From assembly GCF_020166515.1 (NCBI RefSeq), contig NZ_JAINZT010000009.1, forward strand, positions 62,001 through 126,000: 64,000 nucleotides of DNA, written 5' to 3'. A program made the position numbers and the translations under genes. Positions 17,354 through 25,140 of the stretch are shown in pieces. Position 1 is the stretch's first letter, and every line of letters begins with the position of its first letter. Origin of the DNA: Robertkochia flava. GTDB taxonomy: Bacteria > Bacteroidota > Bacteroidia > Flavobacteriales > Flavobacteriaceae. The notes below the pieces were generated by a model that worked only from the letters and a program-made list of their open reading frames with translations, was not told where the DNA came from and ran no database searches.

Positions 17354-18580
17354 ATGAAACAAGTTCACCTCATCGGAGTAATTCTGGTACTGGCCCTGTT
17401 TTCCTGCCAGAACGACCTGATGGAAGATCAAAAACTACTGGAAACCAATTCCATGCTAACGGTAAAAGAGGCCGTTGTAATTACTTTTGACGAACCTTCA
17501 GAGGGTTACATGGCAGGCGATATTATTTCATCCACCATGCCGGATGGCTGTGGCGGAGAGGTAAGGATCTATGCCGAAAACCCGGAGGCGAACCCCGGAG
17601 TAAACGCTGCCATGATCTTTGATTCCAATGCTCCTACGGGGGGCGATATCGATCTGGGCACTCCGAACATTCAATACGGGGGGCCCGGGGAATCGGAAGA
17701 CAGCGAGAACGGATTTGAACCTACAAATGATACCGCTCAGAATAACGTTCTTATCATCACGGAGGACTTTGACAGTGAAGATCCCGATGACAGTTACGTT
17801 GCGGGATCCTACTTCGAATTCGATTTTAGTGGCTATGGAAATGGAGAGGTTAACATGACTTCTTTTCTGATGATCGATCTCGACGGGGAAAGTAAAGCGG
17901 ATGGCACATTTGTAAAACTTTACGACAAAGACGATGCCTTGATCTTTGAAAAAGAGATCATGCCTATGAATGACAACGGGGTTCAAACCGTAGACCTGGA
18001 AAATACCCCGGGAGTGGTAAAAATGGTCCTGGAACTGAATAATTCGGGGGCCATCGATGATATCCGCTTCCACTGTGAAAGGGAACTGGAAGACGTTTCC
18101 TGCGAAACCCTTTTTGCCAAAGGAGCCGACGCCTTATGTTTTAATAATACCGAACCCGACAATTTCTCCCGATGGGGATGGACCAATATGCTCTCTGAGG
18201 GTGATTCGGGCACCATGGAACTATGGGCAGGTGCAGCCCAGTGTAACACCGGGAAAGGAACCCTGGTGGGATACCTCAACTACAGCTACCTCGAAGGCAC
18301 TTTGGAAGTGGAATATGAAATGATGAATGGTTTCTATCTCACAGAAACACATTTCTATGCAGGTACTGACATGTATCCTGAAAAGATGGGCACACCCACT
18401 GTTGCTCCGGGACAATACCCTTATAAAAATGAAAAACTGGATTATGCCTCCTCAGACAGCTATACTGTTGGAGGGCTGGATGGAGATATTTACCTGATCG
18501 CCCATGCGGAGGTCTGCGGTGAATTCGAAAAATACGATGACGACAATCACTACTATGATGATGACGAGGATGGGAATTAA
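17354..18580 (+). CDS. Acidic lipoprotein of unknown function
   Basis: A 408-residue protein with a lipoprotein signal (MKQVHLIGVILVLALFSCQN; lipobox LFSC, Cys about 18). It has two parts: a beta-sandwich-like domain (from VVITFDEPSEGYMAGDII to about residue 235, with a FVKLYDKDDALIFEKEI strand pair and an acidic linker ITEDFDSEDPDDSYVAG), and a second beta-rich domain (from SCETLFAKGADALCF to the end). It ends in a strongly acidic tail, EKYDDDNHYYDDDEDGN. The composition suggests calcium binding, but no canonical EF-hand is complete. Ten or so conserved-looking cysteines include CGG and VCGEF. It is a single gene with its own promoter region and terminator. Confidence 0.65.
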   Translation: MKQVHLIGVILVLALFSCQNDLMEDQKLLETNSMLTVKEAVVITFDEPSEGYMAGDIISSTMPDGCGGEVRIYAENPEANPGVNAAMIFDSNAPTGGDIDLGTPNIQYGGPGESEDSENGFEPTNDTAQNNVLIITEDFDSEDPDDSYVAGSYFEFDFSGYGNGEVNMTSFLMIDLDGESKADGTFVKLYDKDDALIFEKEIMPMNDNGVQTVDLENTPGVVKMVLELNNSGAIDDIRFHCERELEDVSCETLFAKGADALCFNNTEPDNFSRWGWTNMLSEGDSGTMELWAGAAQCNTGKGTLVGYLNYSYLEGTLEVEYEMMNGFYLTETHFYAGTDMYPEKMGTPTVAPGQYPYKNEKLDYASSDSYTVGGLDGDIYLIAHAEVCGEFEKYDDDNHYYDDDEDGN

Positions 18581-18606
18581 TTCTCCCTATCCTTATTGAA
18601 TTCTCC

Positions 18607-18637
18607 AACCGCTTCGGGAAACCGGGGCGGTTTTTTT
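18607..18637 (+). terminator. Rho-independent terminator with GAAA tetraloop
   Basis: AACCGCTTCGG (18607-18617), loop GAAA, CCGGGGCGGTT (18622-18632): an 11-bp stem with two G-U pairs, then seven T residues. It ends the acidic lipoprotein transcript 27 nt after its stop. Confidence 0.9.
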
Positions 18638-18680
18638 ATGGGGTGGTGAGGTGATAAGGTACAAGGGTACGGAGGTACGG

Positions 18681-19176
18681 GATGCGTAATATGACGCATT
18701 CGTCTTCGCGAGGAGCATCCAGGGATGCGACGTGGCGATCTCCCCGTTACAGGAACGAGTTTGAGTTTGAGTTTGAGTTTGAGTTTGAACATGAAGATGA
18801 ATTTGAATACTCACGTCTTTGCGAGGAGCATCCAGGGATGCGACGTGGCGATCTCCCCATTACAGGAACGAGTTTGAGTTTGAGTTTGAACATGAAGATG
18901 AATTTGAATACTCACGTCTTTGCGAGTATACCTGCCAAAGGCAGGGAACGAAGCGACGTGGCAATCTCCCTAATGCAGGTACCAGTTTGAGTTTGAGTTT
19001 GAGTTTGGACATGAAGAGGAATTTGAATACTCACGTCTTCGCGAGGAGCATCCAGGGATGCGTAATATGACGAGTTCGTCTTCGCGAGGAGCATCCGCGG
19101 ATGCGACGTGGCGATCTCCCTAATGCAGGTACGAGTTTGAGTTCGAGTTTGGGTTTGGAGATGAAGTTGATCCTTG
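18681..19176 (+). repeat. Composite interspersed repeat array A
   Basis: Four to five imperfect units that alternate (GAGTTT)n tracts (two to five hexamers), a conserved segment around GATGAATTTGAATACTCACG, then TCTT(T/C)GCGAG, a changing insert and GCGACGTGGC(G/A)ATCTCC with a short AT-rich joint and ACGAG. The inserts differ: GAGCATCCAGGGAT (with internal GCATCC/GGATGC inverted repeat), TATACCTGCCAAAGGCAGGGAACGA (CCTGCC/GGCAGG), and GAGCATCCGCGGAT. The GCGAG...GCGACGTGGCAATCTC part resembles the REP-like elements widespread in bacteria. The spacer from 18638 to 19260 contains only this array plus low-complexity sequence, with no gene. Confidence 0.9.
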
Positions 19177-19260
19177 TTCCAAGTCGTTTTACTGACATGG
19201 AGGTTCAGGCTTTTACTTCCATACTCCTGAGTCTTGATTCCCGGCTCTTGGCTCCCTACC

Positions 19261-19491
19261 TTAGATCATCTTGGTAGTAATGATCTTCACCGGACAGGCT
19301 TTCTGGGCCTCCATACAGGGATCAAAAATGCTGTTGTCATGTGACTTAATGGTAAAAAAACCCTTCTTATCCTTTGAATGGAGCAGGACGCTTTTCCCAT
19401 CCTTTTTGGACATCTGGAATTGTCCGGGGGCCAGCTCCACACAATAGTTGCACCCGATGCATTTTTCGCGCTGTAAGGTAACTACAACCAC
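19261..19491 (-). CDS. Single-cluster 4Fe-4S ferredoxin-like protein
   Basis: 76 residues starting at a GTG whose G is the last base of the upstream gene's TAG stop (19491), so the two genes overlap by one nucleotide and are translationally coupled. Cluster ligands are CIGCNYC (about residues 11-17) and a distant CP in KACPVK near the C-terminus; another Cys precedes it (DPCMEAQ). That fits one [4Fe-4S] cluster, as in ferredoxins paired with U32 proteins. I infer that it supplies electrons to, or takes them from, the U32 tRNA-modifying protein encoded just upstream. Confidence 0.85.
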   Translation of the reverse strand: MVVVTLQREKCIGCNYCVELAPGQFQMSKKDGKSVLLHSKDKKGFFTIKSHDNSIFDPCMEAQKACPVKIITTKMI

Positions 19492-20732
19492 TAGGCAGAA
19501 ACAATTTTATAAAGTTTATCGGAGAGGCGCACTCTGAAGTCGGTTTTTATGGTAGCTGAATCTCCTTTTTTAGCGGCTTCCGCCTTTTGATCGTCTACCA
19601 TCATCTCTGTGAGTTCGAACTCCTTCACCCCGGTGGTAGGACCGGTAATGAGCAGTTTATCACCTACTTTGATATCATAGGCTTCGATCTTAAACTGGGC
19701 GATACCGGCCTTGGGAAAGAAGTGCTCTCCTTTTCCTATATAAACCTTTTTCTGGGTCGCCTGAGACCCGGGGCCATCGCTCCACTCGCCGAGCTTTTGT
19801 CCCAGGTAATACCCATTCCAGAATCCGCGGTTGTATACGGTGCTGAGCTCCTCCATCCAGGCTGTCACCTTTTCTTTGGTGTATGTACCTTCATGATACG
19901 CATCAATGGCATCCCTGTAGGTCTTGATCACCCTGGCTACATACTCAGGAGCACGTCCGCGTCCTTCGATCTTTAGTACTTTTGCTCCTGATTCGATCAC
20001 CTGATCCAGGATATCCAGGGTACACAGGTCTTTGGGAGACATCATATATTCGTTATCGAGCTCGATCTCGAATCCGCTTTCCTGGTCGATCACTGTATAT
20101 TTCTTACGGCAATTCTGCTTACAAGCCCCGCGGTTCGCTGAAGAGTTATGAGAATGCAGGCTCAGGTAGCACTTACCTGATACCGCCATACAAAGGGCAC
20201 CATGCCCAAAGATCTCGATCTCCACCAGGTTTCCCGAAGGCCCTTTGATCTCTTCTTTTTCGATCTGTTCACAGATCTTCTTTACCTGGCGCAGGCTTAA
20301 TTCCCGGCTCATCACCATAGTATCTGCAAACATTGCGTAGAACCGGACCGTCTCAATGTTGGTGATATTGATCTGGGTAGAAATATGCACCTCCATACCG
20401 ATCTGTCTGGCGTAGGCAATTACCGCCTGGTCCATGGCTATAACCGCGGTGATCTCTGCCTGCTTTGCCTTATCCAGCAAGGTCTTGATCAGGGTGAGGT
20501 CATGATCGTAAATAATGGTATTCAGGGTAAGGTAGGTACGCACGTTTTTCTCACGGCATCTTCTGGTGATCTCCTGAAGGTCGTCCATGGTAAAATTAAT
20601 GCTGGCCCTGGCCCGCATGTTAAGCTGTTCCACTCCAAAATAAACAGAGTCTGCCCCATTATCCAGTGCAGCCTGCAATGATTCAAAGTTTCCGGCCGGC
20701 GCCATTAATTCGATCTTTCCCGATTCGGTCAT
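19491..20732 (-). CDS. U32 family protein, tRNA hydroxylation type (TrhP/YegQ-like)
   Basis: About 413 residues from the ATG at 20732; the frame can be extended to a TTG at 20756, but the family starts with the short MTESGKIELMAPAG form. Family motifs include LMAPAGNFESLQAALDNGADSVYFG (N-terminal barrel) and the U32 signature EIFGHGALCMAVSGKCYLS with downstream Cys residues (NRGACKQNC and others), which bind a 4Fe-4S cluster in the family. In E. coli, TrhP is one of the proteins needed to form 5-hydroxyuridine at U34 of some tRNAs, with prephenate supply. By homology, this one should act on tRNA rather than as a protease. It is coupled to the ferredoxin gene by a one-base overlap. Confidence 0.88.
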   Translation of the reverse strand: MTESGKIELMAPAGNFESLQAALDNGADSVYFGVEQLNMRARASINFTMDDLQEITRRCREKNVRTYLTLNTIIYDHDLTLIKTLLDKAKQAEITAVIAMDQAVIAYARQIGMEVHISTQINITNIETVRFYAMFADTMVMSRELSLRQVKKICEQIEKEEIKGPSGNLVEIEIFGHGALCMAVSGKCYLSLHSHNSSANRGACKQNCRKKYTVIDQESGFEIELDNEYMMSPKDLCTLDILDQVIESGAKVLKIEGRGRAPEYVARVIKTYRDAIDAYHEGTYTKEKVTAWMEELSTVYNRGFWNGYYLGQKLGEWSDGPGSQATQKKVYIGKGEHFFPKAGIAQFKIEAYDIKVGDKLLITGPTTGVKEFELTEMMVDDQKAEAAKKGDSATIKTDFRVRLSDKLYKIVSA

Positions 20733-20838
20733 AGCATAAAAATTTTGCGGTTGCAAAAATACGTTTTTTTATGAGATTTCAAAGAATAGAAATGCAATAC
20801 AGAATTGTAAACTTCTGAATAATATCAGGTTAAGTGAG

Positions 20839-20872
20839 TTTGAGGAATTGAGGAATTGAGGAATTGAGGAAT
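20839..20872. repeat. Short tandem repeat (GAGGAATT)n
   Basis: About three to four copies of an octamer GAGGAATT following GAGTTT, in the spacer between the U32 and four-helix-bundle genes. Confidence 0.85.
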
Positions 20873-20913
20873 AAAATCGATTATTTACTATATTTATCAA
20901 AATAAATTAAAAA

Positions 20914-21270
20914 ATGTATCAATTCTATTTTGAAAAACTTGAGGTATGGCAGAATGCCAGAGGCTTGGTTAAATCTGTTTATTCGGTTAGTCGATTCTTC
21001 CCAAAGGCTGAACAGTTTGGCATAACCTCTCAGATCAGAAGATCTTCCATGAGCATTGCTTCCAACATATCGGAGGGAGTTTCGAGGTATACAAAAAAAG
21101 ACAAAGCTAGGTTCATGGTTTTGGCGTTCGGTTCGGCGATGGAAACCATTAATCATTTAATCCTTGCCAAGGATCTTGAATACTTGAGTGAACAGGAATA
21201 CATTAACCTTCGGAAAGATCTACAGCTAATTACCAATCAATTAAACGCTCTACATAAATCATTGACTTGA
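20914..21270 (+). CDS. Four-helix-bundle protein (23S rRNA IVS-type, TIGR02436)
   Basis: 118 residues. The segments EKLEVWQNARGLVKSVYSVS, FPKAEQFGITSQIRRSSMSIASNISEG and MVLAFGSAMETINHLILA match the four-helix-bundle family first found encoded in intervening sequences of 23S rRNA genes. Here it is a free-standing gene beside a tRNA, not in an rRNA gene. The family assembles as a homopentamer in solved structures and its function is unknown. AT-rich sequence (20881-20913) precedes the ATG, with TATATTTAT as a possible -7 box. Confidence 0.85.
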   Translation: MYQFYFEKLEVWQNARGLVKSVYSVSRFFPKAEQFGITSQIRRSSMSIASNISEGVSRYTKKDKARFMVLAFGSAMETINHLILAKDLEYLSEQEYINLRKDLQLITNQLNALHKSLT

Positions 21271-21426
21271 CATGAATACCAAAAGTTGTCGTTTATACTA
21301 AAAAGACAGTTTTACAAATCCTCGATCTCACAATTTTACTTTCTGTAAATTTCCTTTCCCATTTCAAACAATTTATTTAGATTTGCCCCCGCCTAAAAGC
21401 AAGAAACGTTCTTTACAAGGCAACAC

Positions 21427-21507
21427 GCACATGTGGTGAAATGGTAGACACGCTGTCTTCAGGTGGCAGTGCCTTCGGGTGTGGAGGTTCGACTCCTCTC
21501 ATGTGCA
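21427..21507 (+). tRNA. tRNA-Leu (anticodon CAG)
   Basis: A class II cloverleaf with long variable arm: acceptor stem GCACATG with CATGTGC (21500-21506) and discriminator A at 21507, D arm with GGTGAAATGGTAGACAC, anticodon stem CTGTC/GGCAG with loop TTCAGGT (anticodon CAG, so leucine CUG), variable arm TGCCTTCGGGTGT and T arm GGAGG-TTCGACT-CCTCT. The CCA end is not encoded. Confidence 0.95.
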
Positions 21508-21511
21508 CATC

Positions 21512-21544
21512 AATCCCGGTCAACAAAGTTGATCGGGATTTTTT
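21512..21544 (+). terminator. Terminator of the tRNA-Leu transcript
   Basis: AATCCCGGTCAAC (21512-21524), AAA loop, GTTGATCGGGATT (21528-21540): a 13-bp stem with one G-U pair, followed by a T run to 21544. It begins four bases after the tRNA. Confidence 0.92.
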
Positions 21545-21607
21545 ATTTCCGGACGTCGGCAGCTGGCTGGCGTAAGACAGGAAATAAAAAATTCTGAGGC
21601 CTGCGAC

Positions 21608-21709
21608 AGCAGGCCCGGGATGATGGGTAAAGCACCCCCTCCAAGGCTGACTGAGCAAGGCGAAGTACTCCTTTCTTCAGTTCGAGGGACGAGTTGGAGT
21701 TTGAGTTTA
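21608..21709 (+). repeat. About 100-bp direct repeat, copy 1
   Basis: Begins AGCAGGCCCGGGATGATGGG and ends with GACGAGTTGGAGTTTGAG(TTTA). The second copy is at 21825-21927. Between are about 20 scattered differences at most at the front (CACCCCCTCCAAGGC versus GTCCCCCTAAAAGGT) and full identity in the last 70 bases. It carries a GAGTTT end like the composite repeat. Confidence 0.85.
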
Positions 21710-21824
21710 GGTTTACAAATGGTTGGAAGTCCGCAGTCAGTGGTCAAACTGAGCCTTATCCTTTAGCCCTTTTCTGCAATACAAACGTGGGATTTGAAAT
21801 TTGAAATTTCCTGAAAGGTAGATT

Positions 21825-21927
21825 AGCAGCCCCGGGGTGATGGGTAAAGCGTCCCCCTAAAAGGTTGACTGAGCAAGGCGAAGTACTCCTTTCTTCAGTT
21901 CGAGGGACGAGTTGGAGTTTGAGTTTA
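21825..21927 (+). repeat. About 100-bp direct repeat, copy 2
   Basis: Second copy of 21608-21709, separated by a unique segment that holds a GATTTGAAATTTGAAATTTC run. The whole spacer 21545-22127 contains no gene I can support. After this copy comes a C-rich octamer run (CCCCATAT/CCCCACAT) at 21990-22023. Confidence 0.85.
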
Positions 21928-21989
21928 CAGTGGCAGGGAGGCCACAACCAGGCTTTCTTGCGGGGCCGCCAGATCGAACCATCCGAATC

Positions 21990-22056
21990 CCCATATCCCC
22001 ACATCCCCACATCCCCATATCCCTTCATCATTACATTAATACATCACCTCATCACT
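21990..22056. repeat. Degenerate octamer run CCCCAYAT
   Basis: About four imperfect copies of CCCCACAT/CCCCATAT, then TCATCATTACATTAATACATCACC-type variants. The complementary octamer GGGGATGT recurs at 51727 and a similar run lies at 53625. Confidence 0.75.
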
Positions 22057-22127
22057 TAAAACATCCTCCACACAATAAATCATATTCTATTTCGTATTTT
22101 TAATAAACACAACGAAACCAATACATT

Positions 22128-22838
22128 ATGAAACCATTCATTCTTTTCATCGCCCTGTTTTGCATCACAACATCGTTATGGGCCCAATCGCCTGTTGGCG
22201 CCTGGGAAGCTATGGCAACCAATCAACATGGAGAGCAGGTTCGCGCTGTGGTGATCTTCTCAGAAAAATATCAGTCTATTGCTTATTACCTGGCAGAAAC
22301 AGGAGAATTCCTGAGAACCAACGGAGGTAGCTGGTCGTTAAACGGCAATACCATGACAGAAACGGTGGAATACGACAGTGCTGTACCGCTTCGGGTAGGC
22401 AACACCACCTCTTTCGAGATCGAAATAACCGATTCGACCTTAAAAGTCGTAGGAGGCGACCTGGAATTTACCAGGATCGATGAAGGGAAGGAAGGTGACC
22501 TGGCCGGGGCCTGGCTGATCTCAGGCAGGGAACGCGATGGGGAGATTCAGATGCGGGATACAGACCAACCCAGAAAAACCATGAAGATCCTGTCGGGAAC
22601 CCGTTTTCAATGGATTGCCTACAATACGGAAACCCGCGAATTTATGGGAACCGGAGGTGGTACCTACACCACCAAAAAAGGAAAATACACTGAAAATATA
22701 GCCTTCTTCTCCCGCGACAATTCCCGCGTTGGGGCCACCCTGGAATTTAATTACAAACTGGAAGACGGCAACTGGCATCACTCCGGAAAGAGCAGTAAGG
22801 GAGATCCGATCCACGAGGTGTGGTCAAAAAGAAAATAA
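22128..22838 (+). CDS. Exported lipocalin-like protein with two repeats
   Basis: A 236-residue protein with a signal peptide (FILFIALFCITTSLWAQ). The mature part consists of two related halves, each starting with a G-A-W motif: PVGAWEAMATNQHGEQ at about 22 and LAGAWLISGRERDGEI at about 127. In each, a few strands later, comes an aromatic-rich strand (SIAYYLAETGEFLRTNGGSW; QWIAYNTETREFMGTGGGTY). This is the calycin/lipocalin-like repeat found in small exported Bacteroidota proteins. Ligand unknown. It is convergent with the CPBP protease gene (3-nt gap). Confidence 0.7.
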   Translation: MKPFILFIALFCITTSLWAQSPVGAWEAMATNQHGEQVRAVVIFSEKYQSIAYYLAETGEFLRTNGGSWSLNGNTMTETVEYDSAVPLRVGNTTSFEIEITDSTLKVVGGDLEFTRIDEGKEGDLAGAWLISGRERDGEIQMRDTDQPRKTMKILSGTRFQWIAYNTETREFMGTGGGTYTTKKGKYTENIAFFSRDNSRVGATLEFNYKLEDGNWHHSGKSSKGDPIHEVWSKRK

Positions 22839-22841
22839 CGG

Positions 22842-23525
22842 TCATAGCAGCAAGTTTGCCCTGTTTTTTAGATATACGTACGCAATAACGGGCAATACCG
22901 TGACCTGGTAAGTAAAGATGAGCACGGTCATCAGCGTGCTCAGATCGTTTCGGGGCACCACCTCCAGCCACTGCATCCCAAGCGGACCTTCCGAAAAAAC
23001 CACTACACTCACCAGGTTCCACCCCAGGTGCAAGCCTATGGGCAGATAAAGCGACTTTGTCAGGGCAAATGCAAAGGCAAACATCAGGCCGCCAACAGCT
23101 GTGAGCACAAAAACCTCCGCCATACGGGAAAGGTCTCCGAACACCCCGTAACTTCCCCAGTGATATAGCCCGAAAGCGACGGAAGAGACCACACAGGCTC
23201 TTGGAATACCAAGATAACGGATGAGCAATACCAACAATATCCCCCGGAAGATCAATTCTTCGGTAAGCACCGACCTGAGGGTCCACCAGAAAGCATTAAA
23301 GAAGAGGTTGCCGGAATAGGAATTCGCATTGATCCTTGCATCGGTAAACCAGATCAGCAAAAGGAAACAAAGGGCACAGGCAACGGCGGAGGCCACAAAT
23401 CCTACCAGCAGATCCAGGGTTCGCAGAGCACCCGGCCGCAAACCTAGGAAATCATTTTCCAGCCTGAACTGCCACCCGAGCATCAGGGACAGCAAGACGA
23501 TACCAATAAGTATCACGTTAGCCAT
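22842..23525 (-). CDS. CPBP-family intramembrane glutamic endopeptidase
   Basis: A 227-residue membrane protein with about seven hydrophobic segments. The family motifs are present: EELIFRG (motif 1, EExxxR, about residue 93), FGLYHWGSYG with the conserved His (motif 2) and IGLHLGWNLVSV (motif 4). CPBP (Rce1/ABI) proteins cut within membrane-proximal substrates or act in bacteriocin immunity and maturation; no bacteriocin gene is nearby, so the role is open. The start codon is ATG at 23525. Confidence 0.85.
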   Translation of the reverse strand: MANVILIGIVLLSLMLGWQFRLENDFLGLRPGALRTLDLLVGFVASAVACALCFLLLIWFTDARINANSYSGNLFFNAFWWTLRSVLTEELIFRGILLVLLIRYLGIPRACVVSSVAFGLYHWGSYGVFGDLSRMAEVFVLTAVGGLMFAFAFALTKSLYLPIGLHLGWNLVSVVVFSEGPLGMQWLEVVPRNDLSTLMTVLIFTYQVTVLPVIAYVYLKNRANLLL

Positions 23526-23790
23526 GGGACAGGTTTATTTGATAAGCACAAATGTAGTCTTTCACAGCAAGTTGCTCCTCATAGGATCAATGCAAAAAGC
23601 ACAATGCTTCAAAGGGTATACTCCAAAATGAGGAAGCTTTCTTTTTAGGTTTATTCGTAAATTTAATGGAAAGGAGGCGTAATTCCATTGCAACCTATGT
23701 TACTTTTTTACTGCCGGTTATGCCTTAACTTAGCCCTTTATCCCGAGGTACATGGGCATCAGGGATACGCAAGATTAAACATACCACGCT

Positions 23791-24060
23791 TTGAAAACAG
23801 ATACTAAATTAAGTCTTACCGACCTACTCGCGCTCGACCGGACCCGGCTGGCAAATGAACGGACTTTCCTGGCCTATTTCAGGACGTTCATTGTATTTAT
23901 CAGTTCCGGACTTGCCATCGTGAAACTCGACATACTGGAAGATATCAAATGGCTGGGTATACTACTCACCATTGTCGGTCCGGTCATGCTGGTTATAGGG
24001 ACCATCAGGTTCTTTTATGTTAAACGCCATCTGAAAAAGTTGTACAACTATGACGGGTGA
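23791..24060 (+). CDS. DUF202 family small membrane protein
   Basis: 89 residues with the DUF202 opening signature LALDRTRLANERTFLAYFRT (about 13-32), then two transmembrane segments (about 32-48 and 53-74) and a basic C-terminus. The only start giving the complete signature is TTG at 23791; no in-frame ATG precedes the motif. Function unknown. It precedes the racemase gene by 76 nt. Confidence 0.82.
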   Translation: MKTDTKLSLTDLLALDRTRLANERTFLAYFRTFIVFISSGLAIVKLDILEDIKWLGILLTIVGPVMLVIGTIRFFYVKRHLKKLYNYDG

Positions 24061-24136
24061 TCAACTGTATTTTGGAAGTCGTAATCCTCATAAAGGAAAG
24101 GAAATGAAAAGCAATCAACCAAAGTAAAATACAATT

Positions 24137-24820
24137 ATGAAAACACTGGGAATGATCGGAGGCACCTCCTGGTTCTCCACCCTTGAATACTACAAGCTCA
24201 TCAATGAAATGGTGGCTGAGGAACTCGGCACCCACAGCAATCCTGAACTTATCATTTACAGCATCAATATTGAGGTCATGCGTTCGCAGGACTGGGAACG
24301 GATCAACAAAAAATACCTGGATGTGGCAAAAAAACTGGAAAAAGCAGGAGCCGAAGGTATTCTGATCTGTGCCAATACCCCGCACAAGGTCTATAATTAT
24401 GTGCAACCTAAGATAGGCATACCCATCCTTCATATTGCCAGAGCAACGGGAAGGGAGGCGAAAAACCGATCGCTGAAAAAGCTGGGGTTACTGGGCAACA
24501 GACCTACGATGACCCTGGGGTATATCCCGGAGGTATTGCAGAAGGAATTCGGTATTGAAACCATTATCCCCGACAGCGAGGGCAGTATTAATAAGTCGCA
24601 TTATTTCGTAAGCAAAGAACTTACCAGGGGCGAATTTACCGAGCAGGCCAGGGATTTTTACCGCAATCAGATCGAGGCGCTGAGACAACGTGGCGCTGAT
24701 GGGATCATACTGGGTTGTACGGAACTGCCCATCTTACTGGAAACAGAAAAGGCGGATATTCCCCTGCTTCACACCACCGAACTCCACGCGCGTATGGCAG
24801 CAGATTTTATTTTAGGTTAG
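24137..24820 (+). CDS. Aspartate/glutamate racemase family protein
   Basis: 227 residues, normal length for cofactor-independent Asp/Glu racemases. It has the N-terminal GMIGGTSWFSTLEYY loop and the two catalytic cysteines: Cys78 in ILICANTPHK and Cys194 in IILGCTELP. The family racemises acidic amino acids using these paired cysteines. RacX/YgeA-like members have broader specificity, and this sequence's MIGGTSW-S opening is more like that group than like MurI. The gene starts 76 nt after the DUF202 gene and may share its transcript. Confidence 0.88.
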   Translation: MKTLGMIGGTSWFSTLEYYKLINEMVAEELGTHSNPELIIYSINIEVMRSQDWERINKKYLDVAKKLEKAGAEGILICANTPHKVYNYVQPKIGIPILHIARATGREAKNRSLKKLGLLGNRPTMTLGYIPEVLQKEFGIETIIPDSEGSINKSHYFVSKELTRGEFTEQARDFYRNQIEALRQRGADGIILGCTELPILLETEKADIPLLHTTELHARMAADFILG

Positions 24821-24845
24821 TGGGGAGTCGTTAGTAGGGTGTGGG

Positions 24846-25009
24846 GATTATGGGTTATGGATTATAGATTATGGATTATAGATTATTGATTTTTTGTCTT
24901 TATGTAATCATCATTCTACCCCTCCTACCTCCTACCTCTTACCTCTCACTTCTAACTCTTCACCTATCACGTGTAACTCGTAACCTGTAACGTGTAACCT
25001 GTAACTCCT
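24846..25009. repeat. Two degenerate low-complexity runs in a spacer
   Basis: First GGATTATAGATTAT-type repeats (24846-24890), then a pyrimidine-rich heptamer-like run (CCTCCTACCTCTTACC... turning into TAACCTGTAACGTGTAACCTG) at 24915-25009. No gene is visible between 24821 and 25140. Confidence 0.8.
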
Positions 25010-25140
25010 TTTCATATCCAAGTCTAACCTCGGGAAACGTATTTAAAGGCATTTATACAAGGGCTTGCAATCCAAATATTACGTAATTTTATACAAGCCT
25101 TAAAACCATGATATTACCATCGATAATAAATAAACAGATC

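Noticed and set aside
18682-19070. Open frames through array A (RNEFEFEFEFEH-type)
   Set aside because: Same reason: repeat-derived, broken between units by frame changes.
21427-21927. tRNA-Leu as integration site with att duplication
   Set aside because: The 100-bp duplicates do not contain tRNA sequence, and no integrase or other mobile gene is in the region.
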